A DNA stretch of 14,703 nt from DUMJ01 sp964655195 (GTDB lineage: Bacteria > DUMJ01): NCBI GenBank assembly GCA_964655195.1, contig CAZZLK010000096.1:1-14703 (forward strand). The letters run 5' to 3'. Position numbers and translations under genes: made by a program. Below are positions 1-7,366 of the stretch, in pieces. Each line of letters opens with the position of its first letter. Positions within the stretch are counted from its first letter, which is position 1. The notes below the pieces were generated by a model that saw nothing but the letters and a program-made list of their open reading frames with translations, was not told the origin of the DNA and ran no database searches.

Positions 1-104
1 AGAAGTCTTCTTGCTTTCTCATACATAGGATTTCCAGACTCTGTCTGAACTGGAAGTACTACACCTTCTACCCCCTCTATGTCTGTTATAATGTAAAATC
101 TCAT
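1..104 (-). CDS. M55-family D-aminopeptidase (DppA-like), N-terminal fragment; continues off the left edge
   Basis: Only the first 34 codons lie in the window. They read MRFYIITDIEGVEGVV, then about ten residues, then NPMYEKARRL. The opening hydrophobic strand followed by D-x-E-G (Asp8, Glu10) is the N-terminal metal-binding signature of the M55 D-aminopeptidase family, and the tyrosine/alanine/arginine helix about 20 residues later fits the same fold. Family members are zinc peptidases that act on D-amino-acid peptides. The ATG at 104-102 is preceded by GGAGGG at 113-108 and by a good promoter (137-164). The gene is divergent from the sugar operon. The family call rests on the N-terminus alone; catalytic residues further in cannot be seen. 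Confidence 0.72.
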   Translation of the reverse strand, partial: MRFYIITDIEGVEGVVLPVQTESGNPMYEKARRL

Positions 105-135
105 AGTCCCTCCAGAATTATTAAATTTATATAAG

Positions 136-153
136 AATTATATCTTTATAATT
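136..153. promoter_or_regulatory. Inverted repeat over the M55 promoter -10 and spacer, possible operator
   Basis: AATTATA (136-142) and TATAATT (147-153) form perfect 7-bp arms around a 4-bp spacer. They cover the -10 hexamer and part of the spacer of the minus-strand promoter. A repressor bound here would block that promoter. The sequence is AT-rich, so chance is a real alternative. No cognate protein is identified; the ROK regulator in this window is one candidate. Confidence 0.3.
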
Positions 154-164
154 GTAAAAGTCAA
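137..164 (-). promoter_or_regulatory. Sigma70-type promoter of the M55 peptidase gene
   Basis: Read on the minus strand, TTGACT (164-159) is followed after 16 bp by a perfect TATAAT (142-137). Transcription should begin near 130, leaving a leader of roughly 26 nt that contains the GGAGGG ribosome-binding site. The -10 lies inside an AT-rich inverted repeat (136-153). Confidence 0.65.
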
Positions 165-197
165 GTAGCCTTTAAAATCATTTATAAACTTGGGAGA

Positions 198-226
198 TTG
201 ACAACACCGGATTAGAGTGATATTAT
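198..226 (+). promoter_or_regulatory. Sigma70-type promoter of the glycosidase/aminotransferase/dehydrogenase operon
   Basis: A perfect TTGACA (198-203) is followed after exactly 17 bp by TATTAT (221-226, one mismatch to TATAAT). Transcription is expected near 233, just upstream of the GGAGG site (245-249) that serves the ATG at 255. The -35 elements of this promoter and the divergent M55 promoter are about 34 bp apart, so one bound regulator could affect both. Confidence 0.72.
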
Positions 227-254
227 AACTGTAAATTTAAAAATGGAGGTTACT

Positions 255-2429
255 ATGAGTCATTGGTGGCAAAGACCTTTGAGGATGATGAGATGGGATT
301 ATATGGATGATTTCTCTCGAATAAAGGATGAAGATCTGGATAGTCTCGTCCGGATGAAGAAAGAGAAGCTACATATAAACTGTGAATGGATAGTAGGGAC
401 TCCTGGTGTCTCCCCCGGTTTGGGTTACCTGACCACATTTAATGCCAATGGCTTTGAAAGATATCCGGGATTTGAAGATTTTGACTGTCTCAGGACGTAT
501 CTATCATACACAAGAAAGTATGGGATAAGATTGCTCGTCTATCTTAATATGCACTGGTTCAGCTACGAATTTGCCAGAGCCCATCCAGGTTGGGAACAGA
601 TAATGTCTAATGGAGAAGCTTACGGGAAGGTTCATCCTCTGTATGGTAATGGTACAACATTCTGTGTAAATTCCTCCTGGAGAGATTGGGCTTTCAAGCT
701 GATAGAGGAAACAATGAAGACAGGTGTTGATGGTATATTCTTGGATGGCCCGGTAATATATCCTGATTGCTGTTACTGTGAGTCCTGTAGAAAGAAATTT
801 AAGGAGAGATATGGGGCTGAGATACCTAAAGAGGATTGGCAGGACCCTCTCTGGAAAGCCTTTGTAGAGTTTAGAGAAGATTCTATGGCTGAATTCTTAA
901 GAGATGCAAGAGATGTTGTTATTAGCATAAATCCTGAAGGTGTTATATTTTTGAATGCCGGTTCCTGGCAACCAGGGAGCTGGAGGGTAGCCAGAGATGC
1001 AAAGAGATTATCCAGATATCAGAACTTCTCCTTGGCTGAGGCATTCTTCCACCCTTCTTCTGGCAGGATAAACCTTTATCAGTCTGCAATGACGACGAAA
1101 TACCTGAGAGCTACAGGTATCCCTGCGGTAACCGCATTCCATTACTGTATGGGACCCTGGCATTATACGTTCCTTTCACCGGAAGAGATGAAACTATCTG
1201 TGTTTCAGGCTATAGGATGTAATGGAAATATCTGGATAGGTGGGGCTACTTATAGATATGAGTATAATCCGGGAGGGTGTAAACCTCTAAATGAAACTCT
1301 GGGTTTCTTGGAAAAGAATGAGGAGTACTTGGAAGGTCTTGATCCTCTTTCGGATATTGCTCTGCTATTTTCATCCCAGACATCCAGATACTATATATCG
1401 GCTATTACAGAAGTCTATAGAGATTTAGGTAGTGGCAAAGAGCAAGACCTTATTATAGATCTTGGTACTGGAAAGACCGTAGTTGATTGGAATAAGAGGA
1501 AATTGATCTGTGAAAGCCTGATGAGTTTTGCCTATGAGGGATACTTTACTGCACTGACAAGAAACCATATAATGTTTGATATCATATTAGATGAGGACCT
1601 ATCACTGGAAAAGTTGTCAAAGTATAAGGTTCTTATACTGCCCGACTTTGCCTGTCTGAGTGATGGGCAGTGGAAAGCAATTGAGGGTTTTGTAAAAAAT
1701 GGAGGTTCATTAATAGCATCCTTTGATGCAGGCTTATACGATGAAAGAGGGGAGCCAAGGTTTGTAGAGGAGAGGCTAAATCTTTTTGGAATCGAAAGGA
1801 TAGAGGGGGCATTCCCTGCGATAAGAGGGGAGAACTATATAATAGCTAAGGAGAATATCTTCGGTTTTAATAAGGGAAATCTTATAGAAAGGTCTCCCTA
1901 TGCACTGAAGGTAAAGATAAAAGAAGGGGTACATACTCCATTTCTCTTTATGAATCCATTAGAGAGGGTATATACTCCCCTTAGAGGTGAGAGTAGCTAT
2001 CCGGCAGTCATAATAAACAATTATGGTAGGGGAAGGATAGTTTACTTTGCTTTTCCTATAGGAACTTTTTATGGTTCAGACAGGATAGGGACTCAGGAGT
2101 GTTTAATAAGGTCTAGCATAGACTATCTTAGAAGCCCTGAGATAGTAATATCAGCTCCGCCTACTGTAGAGGCTGAGTTTTACAGACAGAAAAATACTGG
2201 CAGGCTCATCCTATTTTTGGTGAATAATACAGGTGATATGCAGAGACCGCTTAGTTACATAAATCCTGTCAGTAATATAGATATCTCAATCAAAAATAGA
2301 TCCATAAAGAGTGTCTATTCTGTGGCAAGTAATAGAGAGATCGCTTTTGAGCGTAAAGAAGATACTATTACCTTTACCTTACCTTCATTGAAAGAATTTG
2401 ATATTATTAAACTAGAGGAGGTACAGTGA
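255..2429 (+). CDS. Putative glycoside hydrolase, GHL6-like TIM barrel with GH42-type trimerisation-like domain
   Basis: This 724-residue cytoplasmic protein (no signal peptide) probably acts on a glycoside. The first ~350 residues look like a hypothetical-glycosyl-hydrolase-6-type barrel. A histidine-rich strand (LNMHWF, ~97-102) is followed by a conserved strand ending DGIFLDGP (159-166), in which Asp164 is the likely catalytic or substrate-binding acid. A cysteine cluster follows immediately (Cys172, 173, 175, 178, then a KKFKERYG helix), as is typical of this group. Residues ~360-590 resemble the Rossmann-like trimerisation domain of GH42 beta-galactosidases (LILPDFACLSDGQWKAIEGF). A beta-rich tail completes it. 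The ATG at 255 is chosen over one at 243 because GGAGG (245-249) sits 5 nt before it and overlaps the upstream codon. The stop overlaps the next start (TGATG). Substrate unknown. Confidence 0.75.
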   Translation: MSHWWQRPLRMMRWDYMDDFSRIKDEDLDSLVRMKKEKLHINCEWIVGTPGVSPGLGYLTTFNANGFERYPGFEDFDCLRTYLSYTRKYGIRLLVYLNMHWFSYEFARAHPGWEQIMSNGEAYGKVHPLYGNGTTFCVNSSWRDWAFKLIEETMKTGVDGIFLDGPVIYPDCCYCESCRKKFKERYGAEIPKEDWQDPLWKAFVEFREDSMAEFLRDARDVVISINPEGVIFLNAGSWQPGSWRVARDAKRLSRYQNFSLAEAFFHPSSGRINLYQSAMTTKYLRATGIPAVTAFHYCMGPWHYTFLSPEEMKLSVFQAIGCNGNIWIGGATYRYEYNPGGCKPLNETLGFLEKNEEYLEGLDPLSDIALLFSSQTSRYYISAITEVYRDLGSGKEQDLIIDLGTGKTVVDWNKRKLICESLMSFAYEGYFTALTRNHIMFDIILDEDLSLEKLSKYKVLILPDFACLSDGQWKAIEGFVKNGGSLIASFDAGLYDERGEPRFVEERLNLFGIERIEGAFPAIRGENYIIAKENIFGFNKGNLIERSPYALKVKIKEGVHTPFLFMNPLERVYTPLRGESSYPAVIINNYGRGRIVYFAFPIGTFYGSDRIGTQECLIRSSIDYLRSPEIVISAPPTVEAEFYRQKNTGRLILFLVNNTGDMQRPLSYINPVSNIDISIKNRSIKSVYSVASNREIAFERKEDTITFTLPSLKEFDIIKLEEVQ

Positions 2430-3637
2430 TGGAAAAGATAACTTTTCCTCCAAGGATTATATTTGATGAGAGAGAGAAGTCTGCCATCTTGAGAGTTGTA
2501 GAGAAGACGATGACTGGTCCCGAGGCTATAGATATGTACGGCAGAGGTCCTGAAGTTGCCTCTTATGAAAGAGAATTTGCCGACTATTTTGGTGTAAGAT
2601 TTGCTGCTGCGGTGAGTTCCGGGACAGCGGCAATACACTCTGCGATTGGAGCATTGAGACTCGAGCCAGGCAGTGAGATCATCACTACACCTATTACTGA
2701 TCCGGGTACTGTTGCTCCCATCCTTATGCAGAACTGTATCCCAATATTTGCAGATGTTGATTATGAGACGCTCAACCTCTCTCCAGAATCCATAGAAAAG
2801 AATATCACCGAAAAGACAAAGGCTGTTATAGTTGTTCATCTGGCTGGTCAACCCTGTGATATGGACCGTATAATAAGTATAGCCAGAAGGTATAACCTTT
2901 ATGTGATAGAAGACTGTGCACAGGCTCATGGGGCAAAGTATAAAGGTAGATATGTAGGTACATTTGGTGATATTTCTGCGTTCAGCCTTATGGCTGGTAA
3001 ACATATGACATCGGGTGGTCAGGGCGGTATGGTTATAACAAATAACGAAGAGTTATACTGGAACGCCAAGAGATTCTCAGATAGAGGGAAGCCGTTTAAT
3101 TCAACAGAGCCAACAAACCTCTTCTTGGGATTGAACTACAGAATGACAGAGTTACAGGCTGCAGTAGGCAGGGTCCAACTTACAAAACTTGCCGACATAA
3201 AGAAGAAAAGACAGTGGGTGGTAGAAAGACTGAGAGAAGGTCTATCTGAGCTAAAGACTTTCAGACTCTGGAAGTTTATAGATGATGCCGATCCAAACCC
3301 CTGGTTCGCATTTGTCAGATTCAACAGAGAGTATATGAGGATAAATAAAGAGGAAACAGCTAGGATACTGGGAGAGTATGGATTACCTGTAGGGGCACAC
3401 TATGTAGTCCCTATCTATAACCAGTACTGGATAAAGAATAGGGTTACATACGGAACTTCTCAGTATCCATGGTCTATGCCCGGGGCAAGGAAGATAGATT
3501 ATACAAATTGCTGTCCGAATGCAGAGAAGGCACTGGCAGACCATATGACCCTCTACCTTCATGAGGGGTGGACTGAGAGAGAGATTAACTATACAATAGA
3601 GATATTTAAGAAAGTAGAAAAGGAGTATTCTGTATAG
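2429..3637 (+). CDS. DegT/DnrJ/EryC1/StrS-family PLP-dependent sugar (or cyclitol) aminotransferase
   Basis: The 402-residue fold-type-I PLP enzyme has the family's usual length. Visible motifs are SSGTAAIHSA (63-72, PLP phosphate region), EDCAQAHG (161-168, with Asp162 contacting the pyridine nitrogen) and Lys191 in SLMAGKHMTSGGQGGM, the Schiff-base lysine. Family members move an amino group from Glu or Gln to a keto-sugar or to an inosose. The downstream Gfo/Idh dehydrogenase could supply the ketone, as in 3-amino-sugar or aminocyclitol pathways, but the substrate is not readable from sequence. The ATG at 2429 is chosen over GTG 2426 because GAGGAGG (2415-2421) lies 7 nt upstream. It overlaps the glycosidase stop by one base, indicating translational coupling. 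Confidence 0.9.
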   Translation: MEKITFPPRIIFDEREKSAILRVVEKTMTGPEAIDMYGRGPEVASYEREFADYFGVRFAAAVSSGTAAIHSAIGALRLEPGSEIITTPITDPGTVAPILMQNCIPIFADVDYETLNLSPESIEKNITEKTKAVIVVHLAGQPCDMDRIISIARRYNLYVIEDCAQAHGAKYKGRYVGTFGDISAFSLMAGKHMTSGGQGGMVITNNEELYWNAKRFSDRGKPFNSTEPTNLFLGLNYRMTELQAAVGRVQLTKLADIKKKRQWVVERLREGLSELKTFRLWKFIDDADPNPWFAFVRFNREYMRINKEETARILGEYGLPVGAHYVVPIYNQYWIKNRVTYGTSQYPWSMPGARKIDYTNCCPNAEKALADHMTLYLHEGWTEREINYTIEIFKKVEKEYSV

Positions 3638-3650
3638 GAGGAGGAATCTT

Positions 3651-4685
3651 ATGGAAGAAAAGGTCTTTAACTTTGCTATTATAGGATGTGGTGTTATAGC
3701 ACCAAACCATGCAGAAGGCATAGTAAATACACCAAATGCCAGATTGGTAGCGGTGGCGGATATAGTTGAGGAGAAGGCTAGAAGTTTTGCCCAGAAGTAC
3801 AACTGTGACTGGTATCTGGATTATAAGGAGATGCTTGATAGACCTGATATAGATATTGTGAATATTTGTACCCCAAGTGGTTTGCATCCAGAGATGGCTA
3901 TAGAGGCGATGAAAAGGGGTAAACATGTGATAACAGAAAAGCCTATGGCTATTACTCTTGAACAGGCAGATGCAATGATATCCGCAAGTAAAGAGTATAA
4001 TAGAAAGCTTGCATGTATTTTCCAGCGCAGGACACAGAGCGTCTTCAAGAAGATAAAGGAAGTCATATCTCAGGGCGCCATAGGTAGGCTTATCCTTGGT
4101 GATGCCTATATGAAGTACTTCAGGAGCCAGGCTTACTATGATAGCGGAGACTGGAGAGGAACCTGGGCTCTGGATGGCGGGGGAGCCTTAATGAACCAGG
4201 GTATTCACTGTATAGACCTTATGCAGTGGATTATGGGAGAAGTGGGTTCTGTATTTGCCTATACAAGGACATTGGCGAGAAAGATAGAGGTGGAGGATAC
4301 TGCGGTAGCGGTTCTGGAGTATAAGAATGGTGCGATAGGAGTTATTGAAGGTACTACTTCAGTGGTTCCAGGATTTGACCATAGGTTAGAGTTTCATGGT
4401 GTAGATGGTAGTATCCTTGTAGATGGAGAAAGGATAGCCAGATGGGAAGTCCCGGGGGTAGAACTTAAACTGGAGCCAGAGGTTACTGTAGGTAGCACAG
4501 CCTCTGATCCAAGAGCGGTAGGGTATAGGGGGCATATGCTCCTGATACAGGATATGATAGACGCAATAAAGAACAATCGAGACCCACTAATCCCTGGAGA
4601 AGAGGGGAAGAAAGCATTGAAGATAATACTTGCCATATATAAATCCAGTAAGGAGAGAAAAGAGGTATATCTGGATACAATGTAG
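3651..4685 (+). CDS. Gfo/Idh/MocA-family NAD(P)-dependent oxidoreductase
   Basis: The 344-residue protein has the standard two-domain layout. An N-terminal Rossmann fold carries GCGVIAPNH (12-20). The family's EKP motif is at 96-98, with Lys97 as the expected catalytic lysine. A C-terminal alpha/beta domain contains GGGALMNQGIHCIDL, whose His186 matches the usual active-site histidine. Members oxidise or reduce a hydroxyl on sugars, inositols or glycosides. Its start follows a GGAGGAGG run and lies 13 nt after the aminotransferase stop, so it is the third gene of the operon. It ends 8 bp from the convergent exporter operon, and I see no terminator between them. A C3-type sugar oxidation feeding the neighbouring aminotransferase is an inference. 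Confidence 0.9.
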   Translation: MEEKVFNFAIIGCGVIAPNHAEGIVNTPNARLVAVADIVEEKARSFAQKYNCDWYLDYKEMLDRPDIDIVNICTPSGLHPEMAIEAMKRGKHVITEKPMAITLEQADAMISASKEYNRKLACIFQRRTQSVFKKIKEVISQGAIGRLILGDAYMKYFRSQAYYDSGDWRGTWALDGGGALMNQGIHCIDLMQWIMGEVGSVFAYTRTLARKIEVEDTAVAVLEYKNGAIGVIEGTTSVVPGFDHRLEFHGVDGSILVDGERIARWEVPGVELKLEPEVTVGSTASDPRAVGYRGHMLLIQDMIDAIKNNRDPLIPGEEGKKALKIILAIYKSSKERKEVYLDTM

Positions 4686-4693
4686 AAAGGCAA

Positions 4694-5500
4694 TCAGCTT
4701 CCGGTAGAGCTGTAGTGTCTTACTCCTAGATACCAGATTTTACAGCAGATATAAAAGAATACTAAGCCGATTAGGGGAGAAAAGTAAGAGAGGAAAGAAG
4801 GTATCCCTAAAAAGTTTTCTCTACCTAAAAGGGCAAGTCCAGGGAAATAGTTTATAAAGGCTATAGGTATGAAGAATATAAATATCTCCCTGAATATCTT
4901 TGGATATATGGATAGAGGATAACTTGCCAGTTCTACCCCACCATAACTAAAGGAGTTGACTATCTCGATACTCTGAACAGACCAGAAGGATAGCGTTGCC
5001 TGTAGGATAATAATCCCTGAAAATATTAAAGCCCCGCTGATTATGGAGGATACAAGAAATAAAAGTCTGAATATATTCAGGCTTATTTCCAGATGATTCA
5101 ACGCATATATCAAGACTACAAAACCCTGCAGGAATCTTCCCCAGCGCATAAGCTGAAAATCTATCCCCAGGATTTGGAGTATCAGACTTCTTGGCCTTAT
5201 GAGAATCCTGTCAAAGTTGCCACTTCTTACCAATCTATCAAAGATATCAAATCCTCTTGCATAAGCCTCTGAGACAGCAAAAGACATATGGATTATACCG
5301 TAGAGCAATGCTAATTCCTCTAACTTCCAGCCCTTAAGTGAACCAAACCTTTGAAACAGGAATACTATGCCGACAAAATCCATAAAGGTCAAAAGAAAAT
5401 TCCCAATAGTCAACAGTAAGAAAGACGTTTTGTACTGAAGCTGAGCCATTATAGATATTTTTATCAGTTTGAGGTAGAGTCTTGTGTTGTCTATCATCAT
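4694..5500 (-). CDS. ABC-2/DUF990-type transporter permease, second membrane subunit
   Basis: The 268-residue membrane protein has about six hydrophobic segments, beginning at ~20-45 (SFLLLTIGNFLLTFMDFVGI). Between segments it carries a conserved cytoplasmic stretch, RSGNFDRILIRPRS, matching the equivalent stretch of the partner permease (IIRNGNLAYELVRPLD). This layout is typical of the DUF990 group of ABC-2 transporters, where one ATPase is encoded with two different permeases. The best-known functional example I recall is a cyanobacterial viologen exporter, so export of a small toxic molecule is possible but unproven. The ATG overlaps the previous stop by 4 nt (ATGA). It is the last gene of the operon, and no terminator is visible after it. 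Confidence 0.82.
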   Translation of the reverse strand: MMIDNTRLYLKLIKISIMAQLQYKTSFLLLTIGNFLLTFMDFVGIVFLFQRFGSLKGWKLEELALLYGIIHMSFAVSEAYARGFDIFDRLVRSGNFDRILIRPRSLILQILGIDFQLMRWGRFLQGFVVLIYALNHLEISLNIFRLLFLVSSIISGALIFSGIIILQATLSFWSVQSIEIVNSFSYGGVELASYPLSIYPKIFREIFIFFIPIAFINYFPGLALLGRENFLGIPSFLSYFSPLIGLVFFYICCKIWYLGVRHYSSTGS

Positions 5501-6294
5501 CCACCCTGTACTATTATACTCTTGAGCTTAATCTTAAGGAGGATTCTTCCCAAAAGGATAAAGGTAAAGACCCAGAAGAGCTGAATGCAAAGATAGTATG
5601 GTAATTCGCTGAACATTAGATTGCTCGTGTAGAATCTCACTGGTATATCCAGTAGCCCAGAAAATGGCATATACCTCAGACTGGTCTGCATCCAATCTGG
5701 CAGAAGTGGAAGGGGGATTAGAGACCCAGAAAATAATAGAACGATGGCGGGTATAATCCTGTTTATGCCATCTCCAGATATCGTCCATAGAGTAAAGATA
5801 TTCATTAAAACGGTGATTGTGGCGGATAGGACAAATGCCATGGCTAAAGTGATGATAAAAGAAGGGACAGCATCAAGCTTTGGTAAGCTTAAAGAGTACT
5901 CTTTAGGTAGGAGTAATACTATCAACATAAGAGGGATTGACCTAAGGAGTGTTGGAGCCATCCTTTGAGCTAAAGCCCTAAAGAGCCACAGGTTATATAA
6001 GTCTAGGGGTCTAACCAGTTCATAAGCCAGGTTCCCATTTCTTATTATTTCTTGTACCTCGCTGTCTCCTTCCCAGGGAAGCAGTCTGAAGAGAGCCTGG
6101 GTAATCCATATGTAAGTTATTACCTGAGTTAGACTTATCGGTTGGGTGGTACTGATATTACTGTAGAAAGCTTGAAAGACTATAATCCTCACAAAGCCAA
6201 AGAAGAACTGTGTAAAGATTCCTGCTATAGCAGGAACCCTGTACTGCAGGAGCATCAAGAATCTCATCTTTGATATAGAGAAATAACCCTTCAT
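5497..6294 (-). CDS. ABC-2/DUF990-type transporter permease, first membrane subunit
   Basis: The 265-residue integral membrane protein has about six hydrophobic stretches (for example QFFFGFVRIIVFQAFY near 29-44 and FIITLAMAFVLSATITVLM near 146-164). The motif IIRNGNLAYELVRPLDLY lies in the first large cytoplasmic loop and probably touches the ATPase. It aligns in layout with the second permease but is clearly a different protein, so the membrane part should be a heterodimer. The ATG (6294) overlaps the ATPase stop by 4 nt, with no strong SD, consistent with translational coupling. The substrate is unknown. Confidence 0.83.
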   Translation of the reverse strand: MKGYFSISKMRFLMLLQYRVPAIAGIFTQFFFGFVRIIVFQAFYSNISTTQPISLTQVITYIWITQALFRLLPWEGDSEVQEIIRNGNLAYELVRPLDLYNLWLFRALAQRMAPTLLRSIPLMLIVLLLPKEYSLSLPKLDAVPSFIITLAMAFVLSATITVLMNIFTLWTISGDGINRIIPAIVLLFSGSLIPLPLLPDWMQTSLRYMPFSGLLDIPVRFYTSNLMFSELPYYLCIQLFWVFTFILLGRILLKIKLKSIIVQGG

Positions 6295-7277
6295 ATCTTC
6301 TGCGCAAGATAGAATCTGGCTATTATCTCCTCGATTGGGGGGTTTTCCACAAAGAGGTCTTTTACATTATAACTATTGGTAATCCTGGAGATCAGTTCAG
6401 ATGTTGATATCTTCTGCGGATCGAAGGTTACATACCATCTGCCATCTTCATTGCTTATATTCTTTATCCCTTCTAGACTTAGTTCTAACATAACTTTATC
6501 TTCGATATCAATTATTAATATTCTCTCTCTAGATACCATTTCCCTCAATCCTTCTATGGTTCCATCATACAGGATCCTACCCTTTCCTATCACGATGATC
6601 CTAGAGCTTAGGGCTTCTATATCATCCATATCATTAGTGGTAAGAATTATCGTTGTCCCCTTTTCTCTATTTATCCTTTTTATAAACTCTCTTATGGCAA
6701 GTTTTGACACTGCATCAAGACCAATAGTAGGCTCATCTAAAAACAGAATAGGTGGAGAATGTATAAGTGAGGCAGCTAATTCACATCTCATCCTCTGCCC
6801 AAGACTTAGCTGTCTAACTGGTATATCCAGAAGGTTTCTTATATTTAATACCTCGACCAGTTCTTCGAATGTCTTTTTATATGCTTTTTCCCCTATTCTA
6901 TAGATATCTTTTAGGAGTTCGAATGATTCTATAACTGGTAGATCCCACCAGAGCTGGGTTCTCTGTCCAAAGACAACTCCAATATTCTTTACATGGTTTA
7001 TCCTATCCTCCCAGGGTGTTCTCCCGAGGACCTTACATCTTCCAGAGTCAGGCACAAGTATTCCGCTTAATATCTTGATCGTGGTAGACTTCCCGGCTCC
7101 ATTAGGTCCAATATATCCTACCAGCTCTCCCTCTTTGATCTCAAATGAGATATTATCCAGTGCCTTTATAATGATATGTTCTCTATGAAAGATCCCAAGG
7201 AGAGCATTTAGAAGTCCTTCTTTCCTCTTTGACACCTTAAATGTCTTGGTTATCTCTTCTACCAGAATCTGAGACAA
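6291..7277 (-). CDS. ABC transporter ATP-binding protein for the ABC-2/DUF990 exporter, with Asn in place of the H-loop His
   Basis: The ATPase energises the two downstream permeases. Numbering from TTG 7277 (328 residues), it shows Walker A GPNGAGKST (57-65), Q-loop Gln105 in VFGQRTQLWWDLP, signature LSLGQRMR (157-164) and Walker B ILFLDEPTIGLD (177-188). The switch position, normally LTTHD in this group, reads LTTND: codon AAT at 6635-6633, Asn215. The C-terminal ~90 residues are the extra domain common in NatA/DrrA-like ATPases. The start is a TTG: TTG 7283 directly abuts AGGGA, whereas TTG 7277 is 6 nt from it and is preferred. An in-frame stop lies just upstream. With two different permeases and one ATPase gene, the ATPase should be a homodimer, so both sites would lack the histidine. 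Confidence 0.88.
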   Translation of the reverse strand: MSQILVEEITKTFKVSKRKEGLLNALLGIFHREHIIIKALDNISFEIKEGELVGYIGPNGAGKSTTIKILSGILVPDSGRCKVLGRTPWEDRINHVKNIGVVFGQRTQLWWDLPVIESFELLKDIYRIGEKAYKKTFEELVEVLNIRNLLDIPVRQLSLGQRMRCELAASLIHSPPILFLDEPTIGLDAVSKLAIREFIKRINREKGTTIILTTNDMDDIEALSSRIIVIGKGRILYDGTIEGLREMVSRERILIIDIEDKVMLELSLEGIKNISNEDGRWYVTFDPQKISTSELISRITNSYNVKDLFVENPPIEEIIARFYLAQKI

Positions 7278-7306
7278 AGTCAATCCCTGTAATTAGGGAA
7301 TATATT

Positions 7307-7336
7307 GCGAGAGGGGAGAAACCCTCTCGCTTTTTT
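7307..7336 (+). terminator. Strong intrinsic terminator facing the plus strand, antisense to all neighbouring genes
   Basis: GCGAGAGGG (7307-7315) and CCCTCTCGC (7322-7330) form a perfect 9-bp GC-rich stem with a 6-nt loop, followed directly by six T (7331-7336). On the minus strand the stem is followed by AATATATT, so it is a poor terminator in that direction. It lies between two minus-strand genes, and the nearest upstream plus-strand gene ends at 4685. It might stop antisense transcription from the sugar operon, or the hairpin might act in the leader of the exporter mRNA. Confidence 0.75.
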
Positions 7337-7366
7337 AGAAAAATATTTATAGAATAAAGCCATCTA

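Noticed and set aside
243..254. ATG at 243 as the start of the glycosidase
   Set aside because: Its G is the first base of the GGAGG site that serves ATG 255, and there is no SD before it.
2315..3004. Long minus-strand reading frame of 229 codons
   Set aside because: It lies entirely across the glycosidase end and the aminotransferase, has no SD, and its protein is Ser/Tyr/Thr-rich with no recognisable motif: a shadow of the plus-strand genes.
6376..6903. Plus-strand reading frame of 175 codons opposite the ABC ATPase
   Set aside because: The ATPase on the other strand has all family motifs; this frame is Ile/Ser-rich antisense with no RBS.
7307..7330. The hairpin as a terminator of the protease gene on the minus strand
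   Set aside because: It is in the right place, 37 bp after the stop, but the minus-strand sequence after the stem is AATATATT with no T run, while the plus side has T6. Weak bidirectional action cannot be excluded.
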